Positions 60,216-64,000 of a stretch of 64,000 nucleotides of DNA are shown here, one piece after another (within the stretch, counting starts at the first letter, position 1; each line of letters starts with the position of its first letter). This stretch comes from Methylomonas sp. Its GTDB lineage: Bacteria; Pseudomonadota; Gammaproteobacteria; Methylococcales; Methylomonadaceae. The notes under the pieces are model-generated. The model had not been told where the DNA came from. It worked only from the letters and a program-made list of their open reading frames with translations, and did not search any database. Made by a program: the position numbers and the translations under genes. The stretch spans positions 12,539-76,538 of the forward strand of contig NZ_JALOBS010000024.1 in the NCBI RefSeq assembly GCF_023228165.1, read 5' to 3'.

Positions 60216-60227
60216 TTTTTTTGAATG
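60211..60227 (+). promoter_or_regulatory. T7-GAA motif, first of two before the F-box/kelch gene
   Basis: AACTCTTTTTTTGAATG; 25 bases before an in-frame ATG at 60253 that would extend the next gene. Confidence 0.45.
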
Positions 60228-60330
60228 AGATACTAATGGAAAAATATACCGCATGGAAAATGTGGAATACGATGCAATTGTCGTGGAATTTCGGCGGCGT
60301 ATTCTTGCAGGTGAAAATGCGCATTTACAT

Positions 60331-60344
60331 CATTTTTTTGAATT
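60331..60344 (+). promoter_or_regulatory. T7-GAA motif before the ATG at 60364
   Basis: CATTTTTTTGAATT, 19 bases before the ATG that matches the paralogue's start. Confidence 0.6.
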
Positions 60345-60363
60345 AATCACCGCTGTTTATACA

Positions 60364-61437
60364 ATGACAATACCATTTCCGATTTGCTTCGCATCGGACC
60401 ATATTCGAGAGCAAGCCATTCAGCTTACTGCAGCAATACCGAATGAAAGAAGTCCGTTCTCCATTGTGTCGCCTTATATCATACAGACTATCTTTGAGCA
60501 TTTATGCGATGCTGTATCGCTAAATATCATCTGTGTTACTAAAAGTGATCGCAATAAATTAAGTCTTTGCCAATTTACTGATGATTTGCCGGATAATATT
60601 CGCCGCGAAGCAGTCGCGCGAAAATGCATTCTCGATTCGTTCGATATAAATAATGTATCTTTTGTCAGATTGGATCGCGAGTTTTATATGATTGTCAGCG
60701 GACCACAGTATGGTTATGCGGATAATTTCAAAATTGAGACTAAGTTAACAAGGGCGTATGGTGGCAAATGGTTAACAAGCGGACCCCTTGGAACAAGCAT
60801 ACCTGGTTCAATGCCAACACTGATGCAATATCAAAATAAAATCTACGCAGTGGATTACTATGTGAGACACGCTGCTTTTCATCTTTGTGACGAACTTAAA
60901 TTTTTCGACCCACTTGTCGGCAATTGGCAAATTTTACCATTAACCAAAAAATCTGCCCAAGCAGCTTCATTTCACATGAGTTACTTCTATTCGGGTATAA
61001 TCGATGGAAAAATCTATTGTTTCGAGGAATACACTAATGCATTGTATTTAATCAATATCGAACAACGGACTATCGAGTATAAATTTACTAACGATACCAT
61101 TCAGCTCGTATCAATGCGCGGATTACCGCTTGTAGCAATAGATAAGTCGCTATTCGGAATACGCGTCGATTATCGTCCTTATAGTGCGGATAGAATCACA
61201 CTTCAGCGATTTGATGCGCCAGATAATACCTGGCATACTATCGAACTAAGTGAGCAATTTAGAATTAATTGCCCTACGCGCGTTATGATGGTCGAATGGC
61301 ATCGCAAACTTTACACATTCGCCGAATATTGGCATAATACGATACTTAAAATAATCGATCCAATTACGGGAGTTGTCGAATCAGCGAATCTGCCAGACGA
61401 ATTTGCAACATTGCCATTATTCGCATTCGTCGCGTGA
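60364..61437 (+). CDS. F-box/kelch-like protein, paralogue of the gene at 59104
   Basis: 357 residues from the ATG at 60364. REQAIQLTAAIPNERSPFSI then VSPYIIQTIFEHLCDAVS aligns with the upstream paralogue. Kelch-like blades follow: MQYQNKIYAVDYY then KFFDPLVGNWQILPL, IIDGKIYCFEEYTNALYLIN, LQRFDAPDNTWHTIEL, WHRKLYTFAEYW. A longer form from the ATG at 60253 (394 residues) is possible since a second promoter motif precedes it. Predicted ubiquitin-ligase adaptor. Confidence 0.75.
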   Translation: MTIPFPICFASDHIREQAIQLTAAIPNERSPFSIVSPYIIQTIFEHLCDAVSLNIICVTKSDRNKLSLCQFTDDLPDNIRREAVARKCILDSFDINNVSFVRLDREFYMIVSGPQYGYADNFKIETKLTRAYGGKWLTSGPLGTSIPGSMPTLMQYQNKIYAVDYYVRHAAFHLCDELKFFDPLVGNWQILPLTKKSAQAASFHMSYFYSGIIDGKIYCFEEYTNALYLINIEQRTIEYKFTNDTIQLVSMRGLPLVAIDKSLFGIRVDYRPYSADRITLQRFDAPDNTWHTIELSEQFRINCPTRVMMVEWHRKLYTFAEYWHNTILKIIDPITGVVESANLPDEFATLPLFAFVA

Positions 61438-61552
61438 ATAGAGATTCATTTCTTTTTTGCGAAAAAAAGACGATTTACGCCAAAGTTTCCGTGGAATCCC
61501 GCGACAATATTGACGATGTGCATTATTACGCCGTGGTTGACAAATAACGCAA

Positions 61553-61587
61553 TAGCTCGCCGAAGGTGTCGAGTCTTCGGCGAGCTT
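61553..61587. repeat. 29-bp module, intergenic
   Basis: TAGCTC at 61553 and GAGCTT at 61582, 29 bp apart, core GCCGAAGGTGTCGAG. The one-base shortening would break a reading frame, consistent with a non-coding location. Confidence 0.75.
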
Positions 61588-61702
61588 CGGAGTCTACAGT
61601 AATTGTGCGAATGAAGCGCACGTCTGTTGAATTGCTTATCATTCGCGCGAGCAGACTCAGGAACATAAACCGAGGATTTTAAATCGGTATATTGCATTTG
61701 AT

Positions 61703-61715
61703 CGCTTTTTGAAAG
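61703..61715 (+). promoter_or_regulatory. T-rich GAA promoter motif for the gene at 61743
   Basis: CGCTTTTTGAAAG, 27 bases before the ATG. Confidence 0.5.
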
Positions 61716-61742
61716 TGGACAATTACTCTTATAAGCGGCGAT

Positions 61743-63074
61743 ATGGACCAACGTGCTACCATTAAGGATATTCCATGGCAGCCGATTATCGCCATGATAA
61801 GAAAAATCTATTTTAATGAAGCATCGCCTTGTCTATTGAACATGCCGCAGATTTTATTCATGAATCCGGCATTTCTAAGAGAACTACTTGATAGCAATTT
61901 TCTTGCGCAATTTATCGATCGCGATGCAATTGAGTTTTGCAAATCATCATTCTCGATTGCGCAATTGTTTATGCCTGAACATCCGCATAGAATATTCTTC
62001 GAGATGTGTTATCCGATGTGGTTATTTTCGAAGCAAAACCCGCAATTTCGCGCGTTTTTCGAAAGAATGCTCACATTCCAGTTCGAGCGAACGTATCGCG
62101 ATATGAGTCCAATTGCACTTTTAGAAAAATTAATGGTTGATTTTGATTACATCGAGTCATTTAATCCGAATATCGCCAGGGAAGAAGCAATAGCATTTAC
62201 TGGTTATTTAATTACGCAGTGCCTAAGTGCTGTAAATTTAACACAGCTACAAGTGGTACAACTCATGACGAGCCCCGGGTTTCGATGGAGACGGATAGAC
62301 TTAAAAAGCGCTTTGGCATTAAAATTCATGCCGGACATATTTGAAATTTTGCCGAAATTTAAAGATGATATTTTGTCCTCAAAATATTTCGTTACGCGTC
62401 CAGAAGTAATTCGCCACTGCTTATTCGCACTAAAAGGGCATCTTACGCAAAAAGAAATCTCCGCACTTCGCGATGAACATTGGTCAATTTCAGTAGAACT
62501 TGCGAATGTCGGCATTATTACGCCGAAAACTGATCCGCATCTATTAGTCACATTATTTCACAGATATTTTTGCGATGAATGCAACGAAGTGCTGCCTTAC
62601 AAACAAAAAAACACGATTCCTTATCCGCTACTATTCGGATTGCAAATTCTATTGATTCGAGGATTTTCTATCTTCGCAAAAGATGAACGTGGCTTTAATT
62701 TGTGGGATTTAGCGCATTACTTTTTAATGCCGAGCTCCACCGTAGCGGTCGAGGCTTCGGCGAGCTCCCGCGTAGCGGTCGAGCCTTCGGCGAGCCATAA
62801 TGCCGCCGCTGATACGCCTACTGCGAAAATTATTGCGGAAATCGAGCGTTTTGCAGCACGCGAAATAATTCTAATGGCATTATATTCGCGACTCGGAATT
62901 GATTCGCCTTTGCGCGCGATTATGGGGCAACTAAATATTCTCCGCAAAATTTTCAAATACGCTGGAATTCGCGTACGGCGAATCCCTGCCGATTTTCGGG
63001 GATTGATTATAAAATCTAAAATGGATCGCAAATATCATAGCCACATGGACGATGATACGATTTTAGTCGTGTAA
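61743..63074 (+). CDS. Hypothetical protein, 443 aa, with two modules
   Basis: Not recognised. Mostly helical, Phe/Met-rich (QILFMNPAFLRELLDSNFLA, PHRIFFEMCYPMWLFS). After HYFLMPSS two tandem 30-bp modules (62732-62797) read STVAVEASAS and SRVAVEPSAS. The C-terminal 90 residues resume a charged helical domain. The modules probably lie in a linker between two helical domains. Confidence 0.65.
   Translation: MDQRATIKDIPWQPIIAMIRKIYFNEASPCLLNMPQILFMNPAFLRELLDSNFLAQFIDRDAIEFCKSSFSIAQLFMPEHPHRIFFEMCYPMWLFSKQNPQFRAFFERMLTFQFERTYRDMSPIALLEKLMVDFDYIESFNPNIAREEAIAFTGYLITQCLSAVNLTQLQVVQLMTSPGFRWRRIDLKSALALKFMPDIFEILPKFKDDILSSKYFVTRPEVIRHCLFALKGHLTQKEISALRDEHWSISVELANVGIITPKTDPHLLVTLFHRYFCDECNEVLPYKQKNTIPYPLLFGLQILLIRGFSIFAKDERGFNLWDLAHYFLMPSSTVAVEASASSRVAVEPSASHNAAADTPTAKIIAEIERFAAREIILMALYSRLGIDSPLRAIMGQLNILRKIFKYAGIRVRRIPADFRGLIIKSKMDRKYHSHMDDDTILVV
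62732..62797. repeat. Two tandem 30-bp modules, in frame
   Basis: GAGCTC at 62732 and 62762, GAGCCA at 62792; type B cores GTAGCGGTCGAG, translated in a different frame from the type B copy at 24339. Confidence 0.9.
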
Positions 63075-63076
63075 TC

Positions 63077-63090
63077 GCTTCTTTTTTGAT
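63077..63090 (+). promoter_or_regulatory. T-rich promoter motif for the gene at 63122
   Basis: GCTTCTTTTTTGAT, 31 bases before the ATG. Confidence 0.5.
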
Positions 63091-63121
63091 AAGCTACGGA
63101 GAATCGTGAGAATTAAACAAA

Positions 63122-63766
63122 ATGAATATTATAATTATAAGATTATTAACCATGATGGCAACCGTTCCAAAAAAAGAAGTATTTGTCGTGTTGGTGATTC
63201 CCGAATCAAACCAGATATCATCTCTTGCTGGTATCTCGCTTGAAATAATCGCGCCAATTGGCGAAAATCGCGATTTCGCAGATGGGCAGCACATCATTAT
63301 CGCATCATTTTCCGATATTGATGAATGCATGGCATATAGCGATGCTCTGCACTGGATTTATTCTTTCGGGTGCGCAGGTGCTGTTAATACACATTTGCCA
63401 GATATTTCTTTCGGTGTTATTTCTGAATGGCTGAATACGGTGTATAGTAAATTACTATCTTATTTCGATCCAATTTCGGATGAATCCGAGAATAAAGCAT
63501 ATTGCGTGCTCTTCGATAAAAAATGCGATTTTCCGCACAACAGCGTAATGAATGTTGGCATCTTTCCAGACCGCCAAACGCAGCCGTGCAAATGTTTTTC
63601 CATCGAAAATGGAGAAGTGCGGCTGACTTCCGCGATTCCAACGGAAATATTCTGCATCCAAGGAAAAACACGCGAAATTGCGCATAATCGCGCGATGGCA
63701 TTTCTGAAAACGTATCCCGCACTCGCGCCATTTATCGAAACAAAACACATGTCGATTGGACTATAA
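63122..63766 (+). CDS. Hypothetical protein, 214 aa
   Basis: Not recognised. A beta-rich N-terminal region (EVFVVLVIPESNQISSLAGI) is followed by an acidic helical middle and a Cys-containing segment (GIFPDRQTQPCKCFSIENGE). Start at 63122, or at the Mets of residues 11/12 (63152, 63155). The first ten residues are hydrophobic but too short for a clear signal. No module. Confidence 0.6.
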   Translation: MNIIIIRLLTMMATVPKKEVFVVLVIPESNQISSLAGISLEIIAPIGENRDFADGQHIIIASFSDIDECMAYSDALHWIYSFGCAGAVNTHLPDISFGVISEWLNTVYSKLLSYFDPISDESENKAYCVLFDKKCDFPHNSVMNVGIFPDRQTQPCKCFSIENGEVRLTSAIPTEIFCIQGKTREIAHNRAMAFLKTYPALAPFIETKHMSIGL

Positions 63767-63792
63767 ATTTTGCTAATCGAACGGAACTTCTA

Positions 63793-63807
63793 TTCTTTTT
63801 TTGAACC
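63793..63807 (+). promoter_or_regulatory. T7-GAA promoter motif for the gene at 63832
   Basis: TTCTTTTTTTGAACC, 24 bases before the ATG. Confidence 0.65.
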
Positions 63808-63831
63808 GCGTTCATCTCTTATAAACGAGAA

Positions 63832-64000
63832 ATGGCAGAAGTCACACCTTCGTCAAAATGCCGCGAGATAAGCGATATTCAAGCTCAGCGAAGCCTCGAC
63901 ACCTCTGGTGGAGCTCGGCGAAGCCTCGACACCTCTGGTGGAGCTCGGCGAGCCGCGGCGATTCAATTCGTATCAGCGCTGAGCGATGAAAACAGCCCAA
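63832..64000 (+). CDS. Start of a gene cut by the window edge, with modules
   Basis: ATG at 63832, open to the window end (56 codons). It begins MAEVTPSSKCREISDIQAQ. Two tandem type A modules follow (RSLDTSGGAR twice), then RAAAIQFVSALSDENSP. The promoter motif at the right distance supports the start. Family unknown from so short a piece. Confidence 0.6.
   Translation, partial: MAEVTPSSKCREISDIQAQRSLDTSGGARRSLDTSGGARRAAAIQFVSALSDENSP
63881..63946. repeat. Two tandem 30-bp modules, in frame
   Basis: AAGCTC at 63881, GAGCTC at 63911 and 63941; the two 24-nt cores differ only near the start (AGCG against GGCG). Confidence 0.9.

Larger units (their letters stand above)
61438..61742. other. Spacer with one module and orphan T-rich motif
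   Basis: 305 bases without a convincing gene. It has a TTTCTTTTTTGCGAAA tract just after the previous stop and a 29-bp module at 61553-61587. The next gene's motif lies at 61703. A 28-codon frame (61516-61602) spans the module but is too weak to call. Confidence 0.5.

Noticed and set aside
60236..60346. 36-codon frame between the two F-box/kelch genes
   Set aside because: Its ATG is only 9 bases from the T7-GAA motif, closer than in any other gene, and it overlaps the promoter of the next gene.
61516..61602. 28-codon frame containing a module
   Set aside because: The module there is 29 bp, the length seen only in non-coding copies, and the frame has no other support.
1..64000. tRNA, rRNA, inteins and group I introns
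   Set aside because: No cloverleaf, no rRNA signature, and the RNA polymerase and helicase motifs are uninterrupted by large insertions.

Overview
The window looks like a stretch of a nucleocytoplasmic large DNA virus (Nucleocytoviricota) genome. It holds the second-largest subunit of a eukaryotic/viral-type RNA polymerase, a TFIIS-like elongation factor, a probable poly(A) polymerase, an SF3 helicase, a PIF1 helicase, a viral-type protein kinase, and many F-box and ankyrin-like repeat proteins. Genes are intronless and tightly packed on both strands. No tRNA, rRNA or CRISPR array was recognised. The family cannot be fixed from the sequence alone.

Layout. Positions 1-6220: the end of a repeat protein, two small AT-hook proteins, and a helicase whose N-terminal half has family-A-polymerase-like motifs (TV-Pol type). 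6221-11847: RNA polymerase subunit 2, a protamine-like SAP protein and a probable poly(A) polymerase. 11884-19023: three tandem F-box paralogues on the minus strand, then small families of unknown proteins. 19169-27650: an array of F-box proteins with 27-residue ankyrin-like repeats; two members are broken. 27744-29889: a Dam-type adenine methyltransferase tail to tail with a PD-(D/E)xK nuclease, a probable restriction-modification pair. 30006-32976: a truncated paralogue of the SF3 helicase and a PIF1 helicase. 33087-43078: two more repeat proteins, membrane proteins, TFIIS, a kinase and unknowns. 43120-47786: three consecutive long beta-rich proteins resembling virion fibres with propeller-like C-termini. 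47876-50753: small membrane proteins and a membrane-anchored tubulin-tyrosine-ligase-like ATP-grasp enzyme. 50758-55254: a giant Mre11-Rad50 fusion with an extra zinc finger. 55345-64000: F-box, HAD phosphatase, F-box/kelch pair and unknown proteins.

Two signals run through the window. First, many genes are preceded, about 20-60 bases before the ATG, by a strand-specific motif close to TTCTTTTTTTGAAT, probably a promoter of one temporal class. Second, a GC-rich 30-bp module (a palindromic-type hexamer, GAGCTC, GAATTC or GAACTC, plus 24 nt) occurs at about 25 loci. It is usually inside reading frames, in multiples of exactly 30 bp, in several different frames and on both strands, sometimes in tandem arrays of five. 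It has no stop codon in most frames and repeatedly enters the same point of the 27-residue repeats. It behaves like a tiny intragenic mobile or amplifying element and is the most unusual thing here.
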